This document shows, one piece after another, positions 44,445-53,730 of a DNA stretch of 64,000 nt. The position numbers were made by a program, and so were the translations under genes. Each line of letters begins with the position of its first letter. Positions within the stretch are counted from its first letter, which is position 1. Source of the stretch: Thioalkalivibrio sp. ALE14 (GTDB taxonomy: Bacteria; Pseudomonadota; Gammaproteobacteria; Ectothiorhodospirales; Ectothiorhodospiraceae); assembly GCF_000376845.1 (NCBI RefSeq), contig NZ_AQXY01000029.1:124001-188000 (forward strand), written 5' to 3'. Under the pieces are notes generated by a model. That model saw only the letters and a list, made by a program, of their open reading frames with translations, searched no databases and was not told the origin of the DNA.

Positions 44445-45352
44445 GACGGGAACACGCCGGTGGAGATGTAGCGGTCGCCGCGGTCACAGATGATCGCGAC
44501 GAACGTCCCGCCCTCGGTCTCGGCCGCCAGCTTCAGGGCCGCGGCCACCGAACCGCCGGAAGAGACCCCGGCGAAGATGCCCTCCTCGGCGGCCAGCCGG
44601 CGCATGGTGTCCTCGGCCTCCTCCTGGGTCACGTCCACGGTCTGGTCGACCCGCGAGGCCTCGAAGATGGTCGGCAGGTAGGCCTCCGGCCAGCGTCGAA
44701 TGCCGGGGATGGAGGAGCCTTCAGTCGGCTGCACGCCGACGATCTGCACCTCCGGGTCGCGTTCCTTGAGATAGCGCGACACGCCCATGATGGTCCCGGT
44801 GGTCCCCATCGCAGAGACGAAGTGGGTGACCGTGCCCTCGGTGTCGCGCCAGATCTCCGGACCGGTGCCGAGGTAGTGGGCATCCGGGTTGTCCGGGTTG
44901 CCGAACTGGTTCAGCACCCGCCCCTTGCCCTCGGCTTCCATGCGGTCCGCCAGGTCGCGCGCGCCCTCCATGCTCTCCTCGCGCGAGACCAGCACCAGCT
45001 CGGCGCCGAAGGCCTTCATCGAGGCGCGGCGCTCGGCCGACATGTTGTCCGGCATCACCAGGATCATCCGGTAGCCCTTCATCGCCGCGACCATCGCCAG
45101 CGCAATGCCGGTGTTGCCGCTGGTGGCCTCGATCAGGGTGTCGCCAGGCTGGATGTCGCCACGGCGCTCGGCCGCCTGGATCATGTTCAGCGCGGGCCGG
45201 TCCTTGACCGAACCGGCGGGGTTGTTGCCCTCGAGCTTGACCAGCACGGTGGACGGCAGATCCGCCGCCATGCGCTGCAGGCGCACCAGCGGCGTGTTGC
45301 CGACGAAGTGCTCGAGGGTCGGGAAGGATTCCGGATGCAGTCGTTTCTTCAT
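44441..45352 (-). CDS. cysM: CysM, cysteine synthase B
   Basis: PLP-dependent enzyme making cysteine (or S-sulfocysteine from thiosulfate) from O-acetylserine. The 303-residue protein has the PLP-lysine motif NNPAGSVKDRPALNM, the substrate loop EATSGNTGIALAM and the PLP phosphate-binding SAMGTTGTIMG. CysM-type length and the short loop pattern fit CysM rather than CysK. ATG 45352 matches the family N-terminus. Thiosulfate use would suit a sulfur oxidiser (inference). First gene of the ten-gene minus-strand run. Confidence 0.93.
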   Translation of the reverse strand: MKKRLHPESFPTLEHFVGNTPLVRLQRMAADLPSTVLVKLEGNNPAGSVKDRPALNMIQAAERRGDIQPGDTLIEATSGNTGIALAMVAAMKGYRMILVMPDNMSAERRASMKAFGAELVLVSREESMEGARDLADRMEAEGKGRVLNQFGNPDNPDAHYLGTGPEIWRDTEGTVTHFVSAMGTTGTIMGVSRYLKERDPEVQIVGVQPTEGSSIPGIRRWPEAYLPTIFEASRVDQTVDVTQEEAEDTMRRLAAEEGIFAGVSSGGSVAAALKLAAETEGGTFVAIICDRGDRYISTGVFPS

Positions 45353-45498
45353 GCGCGCAGAGTATAACGACCGGGCCCCGTCCCTGCCCACGCGCCTCTC
45401 ACTGCCGCACGAGGCTCCCCGGCACTGAGAGCCGTCCATTCACCGCCATGGCACCCGTGCCCCTCGCAACGACACACGTTCCGGCCTAAGCTCGGGTC

Positions 45499-46206
45499 AT
45501 GCTCGTGCTACTGGAATACCTGGTCGTCACCTTCCTTGCGGTGTTCGTGATCGTGAACCCGCTGACCACTGCCTTCATCTTCATGGCGATGCTGCCGCGC
45601 GCATCGGAGGAGAAGCGCCGGGCGATCGCGCTGCGCTCGGTGAAGGTGGCCACCTCCCTGCTGTTCGCCTTCGCCCTGCTGGGCGGGGTGATCTTCCAGC
45701 TGTTCGGGATCACCCTGGCGGCGTTTCGTATTGCCGGCGGCATCATCCTGTTCGGGATCGCCATCGGCATGATCCGGCAGAAGGGCGCGACCGAGAAGGA
45801 AACGGCCGAGGAGGTCAAGGCCGACAAGGGACACGTGACCGAGGACATCTCGGTGATCCCGCTGGCCATCCCGTTCATGAGCGGTCCGGGGGCGATCGCC
45901 ACGGTGATGATCCTGACCAGCGAGGCGCCGACGGTCTATCACACGGGGCTGGTGTTCCTCGCCGTGCTGGCCTGCATGGTCGCCTGCTACTACGCGATGG
46001 TGTACTCGCGCTTGATCGTGAAGTACCTCGGGGACACCGGGAAGGACATCCTGACCAAGGTCTTCGGCCTGATCCTCGCGGTGCTGGCCGTGCAGTTCGT
46101 AATCAACGGCGTCAGCGATGCCGCCGTCGGCTTCATGCTGGACACGCAAATGCTTGACGAGACCGAGGTCGAGGATCCGCGCGTTCCCCCGCGCGAACTC
46201 GACTGA
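45499..46206 (+). CDS. MarC-family (UPF0056) inner membrane protein
   Basis: A 235-residue polytopic protein with six hydrophobic helices, the family motif FVIVNPLTTAFIFMAMLP near the N-terminus and IPLAIPFMSGPGAIATVM at the centre. Family members (MarC, YchE, YhgN) have no firmly established function; the early link to antibiotic resistance was not upheld. A hydrophilic acidic C-terminal tail follows. Divergent from cysM with a 146-base gap. Confidence 0.92.
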   Translation: MLVLLEYLVVTFLAVFVIVNPLTTAFIFMAMLPRASEEKRRAIALRSVKVATSLLFAFALLGGVIFQLFGITLAAFRIAGGIILFGIAIGMIRQKGATEKETAEEVKADKGHVTEDISVIPLAIPFMSGPGAIATVMILTSEAPTVYHTGLVFLAVLACMVACYYAMVYSRLIVKYLGDTGKDILTKVFGLILAVLAVQFVINGVSDAAVGFMLDTQMLDETEVEDPRVPPRELD

Positions 46207-46227
46207 AGCCGCTGGGGGCCGTGCCCG

Positions 46228-46995
46228 CTAGCGGGCCCCGGCGAGCCAGGCGCGCAGCGTGGCCACGTCGACCACCGGCCCCCGCAGTTCGGGCCCGGCC
46301 AGCACCGTCGCCGGCTGATCCGGCTCGCCGAACCCGTCCAGCACGGCCAGGGCACCTTTGAAATCCTGATCGCGGGTGTAGTCATTGGTGGTGACGACGA
46401 CCTCCAGTCCGGCGCCGCGCGCCGAACGCACCCCGTTGTCGGAATCCTCCAGCGCCAGACAGGCCTCTGCGGGCAGGTTCATCGCCTCCAGTGCGTGGGT
46501 GAAGATGTCCGGGGCCGGCTTCTTGGCCGGGACCACGTCACCGGCGGAGATCACCTCGAAGCGGTACGGACCCTCGCTGCCCAGCGTGGCCTCCAGCAGG
46601 GCGGTGACATTCTCCGGCGTAGTGGTCGTCGCGATCGCCAGACGCAGCCCTTCGGCTTCGGCCTCGTCCAGCAGGCGGCGAACCCCCGGGCGCAATGGAA
46701 TCGAGCCGGTCTCCAGCAGGGCTACATAGTGGCGGGTCTTGGCCGCGTGCAGCTCGCGAATGCGGTCGTCGATCCCCGGCTCCTCGAGGATTTCGGGATG
46801 ATCTTCGGAGAGGTACTGGCGAATACGCTCCTTGCCGCCCGTTACCCGCAGCAGTTCGCCATAGCGCGCGACACTCCATTCCCAGTCCAGGCCGGCCTCC
46901 GCGAACGCCTTGTTGAACGCGACCCGGTGACCATCGCGTTCGGTGTCCGCCAGCGTGCCGTCCACGTCGAAGATCAATGCCTGCAGTTCCTTCAT
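46228..46995 (-). CDS. cbbY: CbbY-like HAD phosphatase (xylulose-1,5-bisphosphate phosphatase)
   Basis: A 255-residue HAD-superfamily phosphatase. MKELQALIFDVDGTLADTER, followed by HRVAFNKAFAEAGLDWEW and LLRVTGGKERIRQYL, matches CbbY of Rhodobacter, which removes the Rubisco inhibitor xylulose-1,5-bisphosphate. Motifs II (IATTTTPENV), III (AKKPAPDIF) and IV (LALEDSDNGVRSARGAG) are present. It is not next to Rubisco genes in this window. ATG 46995 is chosen from the family N-terminus. It indicates a Calvin cycle. Confidence 0.88.
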   Translation of the reverse strand: MKELQALIFDVDGTLADTERDGHRVAFNKAFAEAGLDWEWSVARYGELLRVTGGKERIRQYLSEDHPEILEEPGIDDRIRELHAAKTRHYVALLETGSIPLRPGVRRLLDEAEAEGLRLAIATTTTPENVTALLEATLGSEGPYRFEVISAGDVVPAKKPAPDIFTHALEAMNLPAEACLALEDSDNGVRSARGAGLEVVVTTNDYTRDQDFKGALAVLDGFGEPDQPATVLAGPELRGPVVDVATLRAWLAGAR

Positions 46996-47100
46996 CCGTA
47001 TTTCCCTGCCTCGCCCTGTATCTCGCTGATATCGCACGCCGCGCGGCCCGATTCACCAACGGGCGGGTGGGGTCGCGCGCAAACTGTTATGGCACGGGAC

Positions 47101-47129
47101 TTGCCCGCCCCGTCCGACTCTGGTACTAA
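47101..47129 (+). promoter_or_regulatory. candidate sigma-70-type promoter for dksA
   Basis: TTGCCC (47101-47106) and TACTAA (47124-47129) are 17 bases apart and about 35 bases upstream of dksA. The -10 matches consensus poorly, so this is only a candidate. Confidence 0.3.
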
Positions 47130-47163
47130 GTGCGCCTCATTTTTCCAGCCGGAGAAAGCCCGC

Positions 47164-47616
47164 ATGGCTGCAGACGAAAACACCGACAAGCCCTCCACCC
47201 AGCATATGGTCGCCGGGGGGATTGCGCCCTACGTGCCAAAGCCGGACGAAGAGTACATGAACCCGGATCAGCTGGAACATTTCCGCAGCCTGCTGCGGGC
47301 ATGGCGCCAGGAGCTGGCCGAGGAAGTCGATCGCACCGTGGGGCACATGCGTCAGGACGCGGCCAACTTCGCCGATCCGGCCGACCGCGCCACGCAGGAA
47401 GAGGAATTCGGACTGGAACTGCGTGCCCGGGATCGCGAACGCAAGCTGTCGAAGAAGATCGACGAAGCCCTGCGCAAGATCGAGACCCACGACTACGGCT
47501 ACTGCGAGACCTGCGGCGTGGAGATCGGCATCCGTCGCCTGGAGGCCCGCCCCACGGCCACCATGTGCATCGACTGCAAGCAGCTCGACGAGATCAAGGA
47601 AAAGCAGCGCGCCTGA
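47164..47616 (+). CDS. dksA: DksA, RNA polymerase-binding transcription factor
   Basis: A 150-residue secondary-channel factor that with ppGpp adjusts transcription during starvation. The coiled coil with FADPADRATQEEEFGLELR carries the conserved Asp-x-x-Asp-Arg-Ala tip. The zinc finger is CETCG...CIDCK (C-x2-C-x17-C-x2-C). ATG 47164 gives almost exactly the E. coli length. Followed 13 bases later by gluQ, the same pairing as in E. coli. Confidence 0.96.
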   Translation: MAADENTDKPSTQHMVAGGIAPYVPKPDEEYMNPDQLEHFRSLLRAWRQELAEEVDRTVGHMRQDAANFADPADRATQEEEFGLELRARDRERKLSKKIDEALRKIETHDYGYCETCGVEIGIRRLEARPTATMCIDCKQLDEIKEKQRA

Positions 47617-47629
47617 TCACGACCGGGCC

Positions 47630-48577
47630 GTGACCATCACGCCCGAACGGATTGCCCCGGCCGACGGCTATGTCGGCCGGTTCGCCCCTACCCCTTCGGG
47701 CCCGCTCCACGCGGGCTCGCTGCTGGCCGCCGTCATCTCCTGGCTGGATGCCCGGAGCGCTGACGGGCGCTGGCATCTGCGTATCGACGACATCGACGCC
47801 CCCCGGGTTCGTCCGGGGGCGGCCGATGCCATTCTCCACACGCTGGAGGTCTTCGGCCTGGGATGGGATGGCCCGGTCACCTGGCAAAGCCGGCATGGAC
47901 CGGCCTACCAGCACGCCCTGGATACCCTGCTGGACACGGACCGCGCCTTCCCCTGCGGGTGCACCCGCAAGGACCTGGCTGCCCACGGCCGGACCGGTTG
48001 GGAAGGCCCCGTCTATCCGGGCACCTGCCGCCATGGCCTGCCACCCGGCCGCGAGCCCCGGGCCCTGCGCGCCCGCGCCACCACCCGCTACTGGACGATC
48101 GAGGATCGCTTTCTCGGCGCGGTCGCCTTCGACCTGGAGGCCCTGGGCAGCGACTTTGTCATCCGCCGCGCCGACGGCCTCGTGGCCTATCAGCTCGCGA
48201 CGGTGGTGGACGACATGGCCCTGGGCGTGAACCAGGTGGTGCGCGGGATCGACCTGCTGGGCTCCACGCCGCGCCAGATGCAGCTGTACCAGGGACTGGG
48301 CGCCACCCCGCCGGCGTATGCCCATCACCCGGTCCTGGTCGCCCTCGGGGGCGACAAGCTCGCCAAGGCGACCGGGGCCGCCGCCATCAATCCGGACATC
48401 GCCCGGCGCGAGCTGGCCCGCACCCTCGCGCGGGCCGGCCTGCCACCCAGCGACCCGCAGACACCGGACACCCCGGCGACCCAGCTGAACGAGGCCCTGG
48501 AGCACCTGCGGCGACGCGACCTCGCCGACTGCCTGCCCGTGGAATCGGCACTGCCCGGAGACCTGCACGCGGTGTAG
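47630..48577 (+). CDS. gluQ: GluQ-RS, glutamyl-queuosine tRNA(Asp) synthetase
   Basis: A truncated glutamyl-tRNA synthetase paralogue that attaches glutamate to queuosine in tRNA(Asp). The 315-residue protein has the HIGH-like FAPTPSGPLHAGSLLAAV and the KMSKS-like GGDKLAKATGA, and lacks the anticodon-binding domain. Zinc ligands are visible in CGCTRKDL and CRHG. GTG 47630 is the likeliest start, immediately after dksA. The dksA-gluQ link is conserved in gammaproteobacteria. Confidence 0.93.
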   Translation: MTITPERIAPADGYVGRFAPTPSGPLHAGSLLAAVISWLDARSADGRWHLRIDDIDAPRVRPGAADAILHTLEVFGLGWDGPVTWQSRHGPAYQHALDTLLDTDRAFPCGCTRKDLAAHGRTGWEGPVYPGTCRHGLPPGREPRALRARATTRYWTIEDRFLGAVAFDLEALGSDFVIRRADGLVAYQLATVVDDMALGVNQVVRGIDLLGSTPRQMQLYQGLGATPPAYAHHPVLVALGGDKLAKATGAAAINPDIARRELARTLARAGLPPSDPQTPDTPATQLNEALEHLRRRDLADCLPVESALPGDLHAV

Positions 48578-48669
48578 ACTCGCCGCATGCCTTCCCTTCG
48601 CGCGCCAACCCGGACGGCCCCGCAGGCGCACCCGCCTGTGCGCACGCCAGTGGCGACACACGCCGGCTC

Positions 48670-48843
48670 ATGAATGCCCCGCGCGCCATCCTGATCGCCC
48701 TACTGGGCGTGCTGCTGTTCCTGAGCCCTCTGGTCATCTGGGTCGCCCACCTGAGCCCCGCCTGGTGGTGGCCGTTTGCGGCCTGGGGGCTGTTCATCCT
48801 GGCCATTGCGGCGCTGACCCGGAGGGAGCGCCGTGACCCTTAG
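48670..48843 (+). CDS. small membrane protein upstream of the histidine kinase
   Basis: A 57-residue protein with two hydrophobic helices (about residues 6-26 and 32-50) ending in a basic tail RRERRDP. It overlaps the start of the histidine kinase by 11 bases, so it is probably translated with it. It resembles the small membrane proteins found next to symporter-type sensor kinases, but no family is recognised with certainty. Confidence 0.62.
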   Translation: MNAPRAILIALLGVLLFLSPLVIWVAHLSPAWWWPFAAWGLFILAIAALTRRERRDP

Positions 48844-51760
48844 CCTCGGCCTGCTCTACGCCGTCGGGGTGGCGTACCTGGCGTTGCTGTTCGGCATCGC
48901 CTTCCTGGCCGACCGGGTACCCCGGGTCGGTCGACTGGCGGCCAACGGCTGGATCTTCAGCCTGTCCCTGGGGGTCTACGCGACCTCCTGGACCTTCTAC
49001 GGCAACCTCGGCTTCCTCGCCGATCAGGGCTATCTGTACCTGACCATCTACCTGGGCGTGACCCTGGCATTCGCCGCCACGCCCTGGCTGCTGCGCCCCA
49101 TCCTGCGCCTGACCCGCGAGCAGCAGCTGACCTCGCTGGCTGACCTGTTCGCCTTTCGCTACCGCAGCCGGTTCACCGGGCCGGTGGTGGCGCTGTTCAT
49201 GCTGGCCGGCGTGCTCCCCTACATCGCCCTGCAGATCAAGGCCGTGGCCGAGTCCGCCGCGGTCCTGACGGCAGAGACCCCGCCGCACTTGCTCGCCCTG
49301 ACCTTCAGCGCCACCATCGCGCTATTCGCCATCCTGTTCGGCGCGCGGCACATCGCCCCGCGCGAGAAGCACGCCGGGCTGGTCCTGGCCATCGCCTTCG
49401 AATCCATCGTCAAGCTGATCGCCATCCTCGGCATCGCGGGCGTGGCGCTGTATGCCGTGTTCGGTGGTTTCGGCGGCCTCAACAACTGGCTGGCTGAACA
49501 TCCCGAGGCGGTCGACGCGCTATACGCGCCGGTCCGCGAGGGTGGCTGGTTCGCGATGATGATCCTCGCCTTCGCCGCCGCCTTCCTGCTGCCGCGCCAG
49601 TTCCACATGCTGTTCACCGAGAACATCAACCCGCAGGCCCTGAACACCGCCGCCTGGGCCTTCCCCGCCTTCCTGCTCCTGCTGAACCTGCCGATGCCGG
49701 TGCTCTACTGGGCCGGCGAGGCCGTCGGGCTCGGCATCTCGCCCAACTACTACGCAATCGGGATCGCCGGGCTGCTGGAGTCGCCCAGCCTGGCCCTTCT
49801 GGTCTTCGTCGGCGGGCTGTCCGCGGCCAGCGCAATGATGATCGTGACCACCCTCGCGCTCGCCCACATGGGCACCAACTACCTGTCGCCGCTGACCCGG
49901 CTGCACGAGGAGGAGCGCAGCGCCAACCTCTACACCCGCCTGCTGTGGGGCCGGCGCATCTGGATTGTCTTCATCATCGGTCTGGGCTACGCCTTCTACG
50001 GACTCCTCCAGGTGGTCGAAGGCCTGGCGCAACTGGGCCTGATCTCCTTCGCGGCGGTCGCCCAGCTCCTGCCGGGCCTGATCGGCCTGATGCTGTGGAA
50101 ACAGGCGACCCGCGTCGGCTTCCTGCTGGGGCTGGCGGCGGGCATCGCCGGCTGGACCTTTACCCTGGTCATGCCCCTGCTGTCGGATGCCGGCATCGCC
50201 ACGGGCCTGCCGGATCCGCAACGCCTGCTGCAAGCCGAGATGCTGGACCCCTGGACCTTCGCCCTGATGCTGAGCCTGGGCACCAATGCCGTGCTGTTCG
50301 TGGTCGGCTCGCTGCTGACCCGTCCCAACCGCGAGGAGGCCGAGGCCGGGCGTGCCTGCTGCCCCAACGAATCCCCCGGTTCCGGCGCGGGGCTCCCCCT
50401 GGCCGGCGACGTGACCGAGATGGAGACCGCTCTGGCGGCCACTCTGGGCCCAGGTGCGGCACGCCACGAGGTCCAGCGCGCCCTGGACGAGCTCGGCCTG
50501 CCGCGCCACACGCGCTCGCGCGGCGACCTGCGCCACCTGCGCGAGCGGATCGAACGCAACCTGTCCGGCCTGCTCGGCCCGGTGCTGGCACGGATGATCG
50601 TCGACCAGCACCTGCGCCTGGATGCCGCAGGACGCCACACCCTCAGCGAGAGCCTGCGCCGAATCGAGGAACAGCTGGAGACCCGCTCCCTGCCGCTTTC
50701 CGGCTTGGCGGCCGAACTGGATGCCCTGCGCCGCTTCCACCGCCAGATCCTGCACGAGCTGCCCCTGGGGGTCGCCAGCCTGACCAACACCGGCGAGATC
50801 ACCGGCTGGAACCAGGCCCTGGCGCAGCTCACGCAGGTCGCCACGGAGGATGCGGTGGGTCAGAACATCGGCCAGCTCGACAGCCCCTGGAGCGGTCTGC
50901 TGACGGCCTTTCTCGAGAGTCCTGACCGTCAGTGGTACAAGCTGAACGTGGACCTGCCCGCCGGCAATCGCCGCCTGAACCTGCACCGCTCCGAGCTGCA
51001 GGATGCCCAGGGTCAGGTGGAGGGCCGCGTGGTCCTGATCGAAGACGTGACCGAGCGCGCGCAGCTTGAATCCGAGATCGCCCACGGCGACCGCCTCGCC
51101 TCCATCGGCCGCTTTGCCGCTGGGGTCGCCCACGAGATCGGCAACCCACTGACCGGTATCGCCTCGCTGGCGCAGACCCTGCCCCTGGAGGACGACCCGG
51201 AGGAGATCCGCGGTATTGCCGACGACATCCTCGCCCAGACCCGGCGGATCAACGCGATTGTCCAGTCGCTGATCACCTTCGCCCATGCCGACGAGGGGCC
51301 CTCGGCCGGGCACTTCGAGACCATCGCGCTGGACGATCTGCTGGCCGAAGCCATCCGCCTGACACGACTGGCCGGGCGCAAGGACCTCCAGTTCACCGCC
51401 ACCGGCCTGGAAGGGCTGCATGTCCGCGGCTCCCACGCCACCCTGCTGCAGGTCTTCATCAACCTGCTGACCAACGCCGAGCAGGCCTCGCCCGAAGGCT
51501 CAACGGTCGCCATCGCCGCCCGGCTGCATGGCCGCCACATCCAGATCACCATCGACGACGCCGGGCCCGGGATCGACGAAGCCAGCCTGGAGCGCCTGTT
51601 CGAGCCGTTCTTCACCACCAAGCCGGCTGGTCAGGGCACCGGCCTCGGCCTGCCGGTGGCCTACAGCATCGTGCGCGACCACGGTGGTACCCTGATGGCC
51701 GCCAACCGCCCCGAGGGCGGGGCCCGGTTCTTGCTCACTCTGCCACACGACGACTCATGA
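48833..51760 (+). CDS. sodium:solute symporter-fused sensor histidine kinase (CbrA-like)
   Basis: A 975-residue sensor. Residues ~1-500 are a sodium:solute symporter (SSS/PutP) domain of about thirteen helices. A linker and PAS domain follow (about 630-735, LGVASLTNTGEITGWN), then HisKA with phospho-acceptor His767 in GVAHEIGNPLTGI and an ATPase domain (INLLTNAEQAS, GTGLGLPVAYSIV). GTG 48833 has GGAGGG about seven bases upstream. The stop overlaps the regulator gene (ATGA). CbrA relatives sense nutrient state or carbon/nitrogen balance; the ligand here is unknown. Confidence 0.92.
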   Translation: MTLSLGLLYAVGVAYLALLFGIAFLADRVPRVGRLAANGWIFSLSLGVYATSWTFYGNLGFLADQGYLYLTIYLGVTLAFAATPWLLRPILRLTREQQLTSLADLFAFRYRSRFTGPVVALFMLAGVLPYIALQIKAVAESAAVLTAETPPHLLALTFSATIALFAILFGARHIAPREKHAGLVLAIAFESIVKLIAILGIAGVALYAVFGGFGGLNNWLAEHPEAVDALYAPVREGGWFAMMILAFAAAFLLPRQFHMLFTENINPQALNTAAWAFPAFLLLLNLPMPVLYWAGEAVGLGISPNYYAIGIAGLLESPSLALLVFVGGLSAASAMMIVTTLALAHMGTNYLSPLTRLHEEERSANLYTRLLWGRRIWIVFIIGLGYAFYGLLQVVEGLAQLGLISFAAVAQLLPGLIGLMLWKQATRVGFLLGLAAGIAGWTFTLVMPLLSDAGIATGLPDPQRLLQAEMLDPWTFALMLSLGTNAVLFVVGSLLTRPNREEAEAGRACCPNESPGSGAGLPLAGDVTEMETALAATLGPGAARHEVQRALDELGLPRHTRSRGDLRHLRERIERNLSGLLGPVLARMIVDQHLRLDAAGRHTLSESLRRIEEQLETRSLPLSGLAAELDALRRFHRQILHELPLGVASLTNTGEITGWNQALAQLTQVATEDAVGQNIGQLDSPWSGLLTAFLESPDRQWYKLNVDLPAGNRRLNLHRSELQDAQGQVEGRVVLIEDVTERAQLESEIAHGDRLASIGRFAAGVAHEIGNPLTGIASLAQTLPLEDDPEEIRGIADDILAQTRRINAIVQSLITFAHADEGPSAGHFETIALDDLLAEAIRLTRLAGRKDLQFTATGLEGLHVRGSHATLLQVFINLLTNAEQASPEGSTVAIAARLHGRHIQITIDDAGPGIDEASLERLFEPFFTTKPAGQGTGLGLPVAYSIVRDHGGTLMAANRPEGGARFLLTLPHDDS

Positions 51761-53121
51761 CCCGCATCCTGCTCGTTGACGACGAAGCCCCGATCCGCCG
51801 CGCCGTGCGCCGGTTCCTGGAGCATCACGGCTTCGAGGTCGGTGTCGCCGAGAACCTGGCCGAGGCGCGGGCCCTGGCGGCCGCCGACCCCTACGACCTG
51901 CAGCTGGTGGATCTGCGCCTGCCGGACGGCGAGGGGATCGAACTGCTGCCGGAGTTCACCCGCTCGCCCACGGTGATCATGACCAGCTATGCCTCGGTCC
52001 CCTCGGCCGTGAACGCCATAAAAGAGGGCGCGGCCGACTACATCGCCAAGCCCTTCGATCACGACGCCCTGCTGCTGACCCTGCGCGCCGCCCTGCGCGA
52101 ACGCGAGGAACGCGAGCGGCCCACGCCCGCCACGCCGGAGGAGGCGACCGAAGCACGGACCCACCCGGGGCTGGGGCTGGTGGGCGACAGCCCCGCCATG
52201 CAGCAGCTGCGCGACCAGATCCGGCGGGTCGCCGCCACGCATTCCACTGTGCTCCTGCGTGGCGAGTCCGGTACCGGCAAGGAGCTCGCCGCGCGCGCCC
52301 TGCACGAACTGAGCCCGCGTGCCGGCGGCCCGTTCGTCGCGGTCAACTGCGCCACCATCCCCGAGGGCCTGGTCGAGGCCGAACTGTTCGGCCATGCCCA
52401 GGGCGCCTATACCGGCGCGGTCAAGGCCCGCACCGGCCTGATCCAGAGCGCCCACGGCGGCACCCTGTTCCTGGACGAGATCGGCGAACTCGCCCCCGCC
52501 GCCCAGGCGCGCCTGCTGCGTGTCCTGCAGGACGGCGAGATCCGCCCGGTCGGGGCCAACGAGAACCTGAAGGTAGACGTGCGCCTGCTGGCCGCGACCC
52601 ACCGCGACCTCGAGGCGATGATCGAGGAGCAGGCCTTTCGCGCCGACCTGTACTACCGCCTGCGGGTGCTGGAACTGGCCATTCCGCCTCTGCGCGAGCG
52701 GCGCGAGGACATCCTGCCGCTGGCACAGCACTTCCTCGAGGGCCTGGCCGGAGCAGGATCAGTTCCCCGCCTGACCCAGGCCGCGAAGGACGCGCTGGAG
52801 GCCCAGGACTGGCCCGGAAACGTGCGCGAGCTGGCCAACGCCCTGGAGCGCGGCTGGGTCTTGAGCCCGGACGGACACATCGGGCCGGAACACATGGGCC
52901 TGGACACCCGCGATGCCGGCGGCAGCGACGACCTCCCGAACCCGGCCTTCCCCACACGGCGCAAGGGCGCCGGCGCGAGCCTGAACGAATACTTCCGCCA
53001 GTTCGTGCAGGAGCACCAGGAGCAGATGACCGAGACGGAGCTCGCCCGGGCACTGGGCATCAGCCGCAAGACCCTGTGGGAACGCCGGCAGCGCGAGAAC
53101 CTGCCGCGGCCGCGTAACTGA
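51757..53121 (+). CDS. NtrC-family sigma-54-dependent response regulator
   Basis: A 454-residue regulator. The receiver has phospho-acceptor Asp52 (VDLRLPDG) and conserved DDE at the N-terminus. The AAA+ domain has Walker A GESGTGKE, the sigma-54 contact loop GAYTGA (216-221; GAFTGA variant) and Walker B TLFLDEIGEL. The C-terminal Fis-type helix-turn-helix is ELARALGISRKTLWERRQ. Cognate of the symporter-kinase just upstream. Targets should have -24/-12 promoters; none was identified here. Confidence 0.93.
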   Translation: MTRILLVDDEAPIRRAVRRFLEHHGFEVGVAENLAEARALAAADPYDLQLVDLRLPDGEGIELLPEFTRSPTVIMTSYASVPSAVNAIKEGAADYIAKPFDHDALLLTLRAALREREERERPTPATPEEATEARTHPGLGLVGDSPAMQQLRDQIRRVAATHSTVLLRGESGTGKELAARALHELSPRAGGPFVAVNCATIPEGLVEAELFGHAQGAYTGAVKARTGLIQSAHGGTLFLDEIGELAPAAQARLLRVLQDGEIRPVGANENLKVDVRLLAATHRDLEAMIEEQAFRADLYYRLRVLELAIPPLRERREDILPLAQHFLEGLAGAGSVPRLTQAAKDALEAQDWPGNVRELANALERGWVLSPDGHIGPEHMGLDTRDAGGSDDLPNPAFPTRRKGAGASLNEYFRQFVQEHQEQMTETELARALGISRKTLWERRQRENLPRPRN

Positions 53122-53131
53122 ACACCTCGCC

Positions 53132-53653
53132 ATGGGGGAGCAGCCCGCTGTCCGGCGTGTCTTCCTGGCCCTGTGGCCCGACGAGCAGACACGCGAGATG
53201 CTGGACCGACTGGGACGCGGGCTGGACGGCCCCGGTCGGCCGGTCCCGCGCGAGCACCTGCATCTGACACTGGCCTTCGCCGGTACGATTCCCGCCGGCC
53301 AGGCCGATTGCCTGTCCGATCGCATCGAGGCACTGGCGTGCCCCCCGCTGGACCTGACCCTGGACCACCTCGGCCACTTCGCGCGGCCGCGCATCACCTG
53401 GATCGGACCCAGCGAACCACCGGCGGCCCTCCTCGCCCTCGCCGACCGGGCTCAGGCCCTGTGCCGGGAGTGCGGCATCGACACCGGCCCACCACGCCCC
53501 TTCCGACCTCACGTGTCCCTGCGCCGCCACGCGGCACCGCCGGTCCACGAACGTATTGAGACGCCGCTGCACTGGGCAGCAGACACGATTGTCCTGATCG
53601 AATCCGGCCGCGACGGACATCCAGGGTCCTACCGCATCCTCGCCCGGACGTAG
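53132..53653 (+). CDS. thpR: ThpR, RNA 2',3'-cyclic phosphodiesterase
   Basis: A 173-residue 2H phosphoesterase superfamily protein. The two signature motifs are HLHLTLAF and RPHVSLRR, each holding a catalytic His; the fold and the RVFLALWPDE start are characteristic (older name LigT, 2'-5' RNA ligase). It can open 2',3'-cyclic phosphates; the cellular role is uncertain. It follows the regulator gene by 10 bases. A hairpin (53685-53704) without a T-tract lies just past the stop. Confidence 0.9.
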   Translation: MGEQPAVRRVFLALWPDEQTREMLDRLGRGLDGPGRPVPREHLHLTLAFAGTIPAGQADCLSDRIEALACPPLDLTLDHLGHFARPRITWIGPSEPPAALLALADRAQALCRECGIDTGPPRPFRPHVSLRRHAAPPVHERIETPLHWAADTIVLIESGRDGHPGSYRILART

Positions 53654-53730
53654 GCGGCATCGCTTCTGCAGCGCGCCACTGCAACCGGGAGGAAATCCTC
53701 CCGGGCGAGAGGGACACCCCTTGGCAGTGA

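Noticed and set aside
49520-51436. A 638-codon minus-strand frame opposite the histidine kinase
   Set aside because: Shadow frame; the plus strand encodes an unmistakable symporter-kinase.
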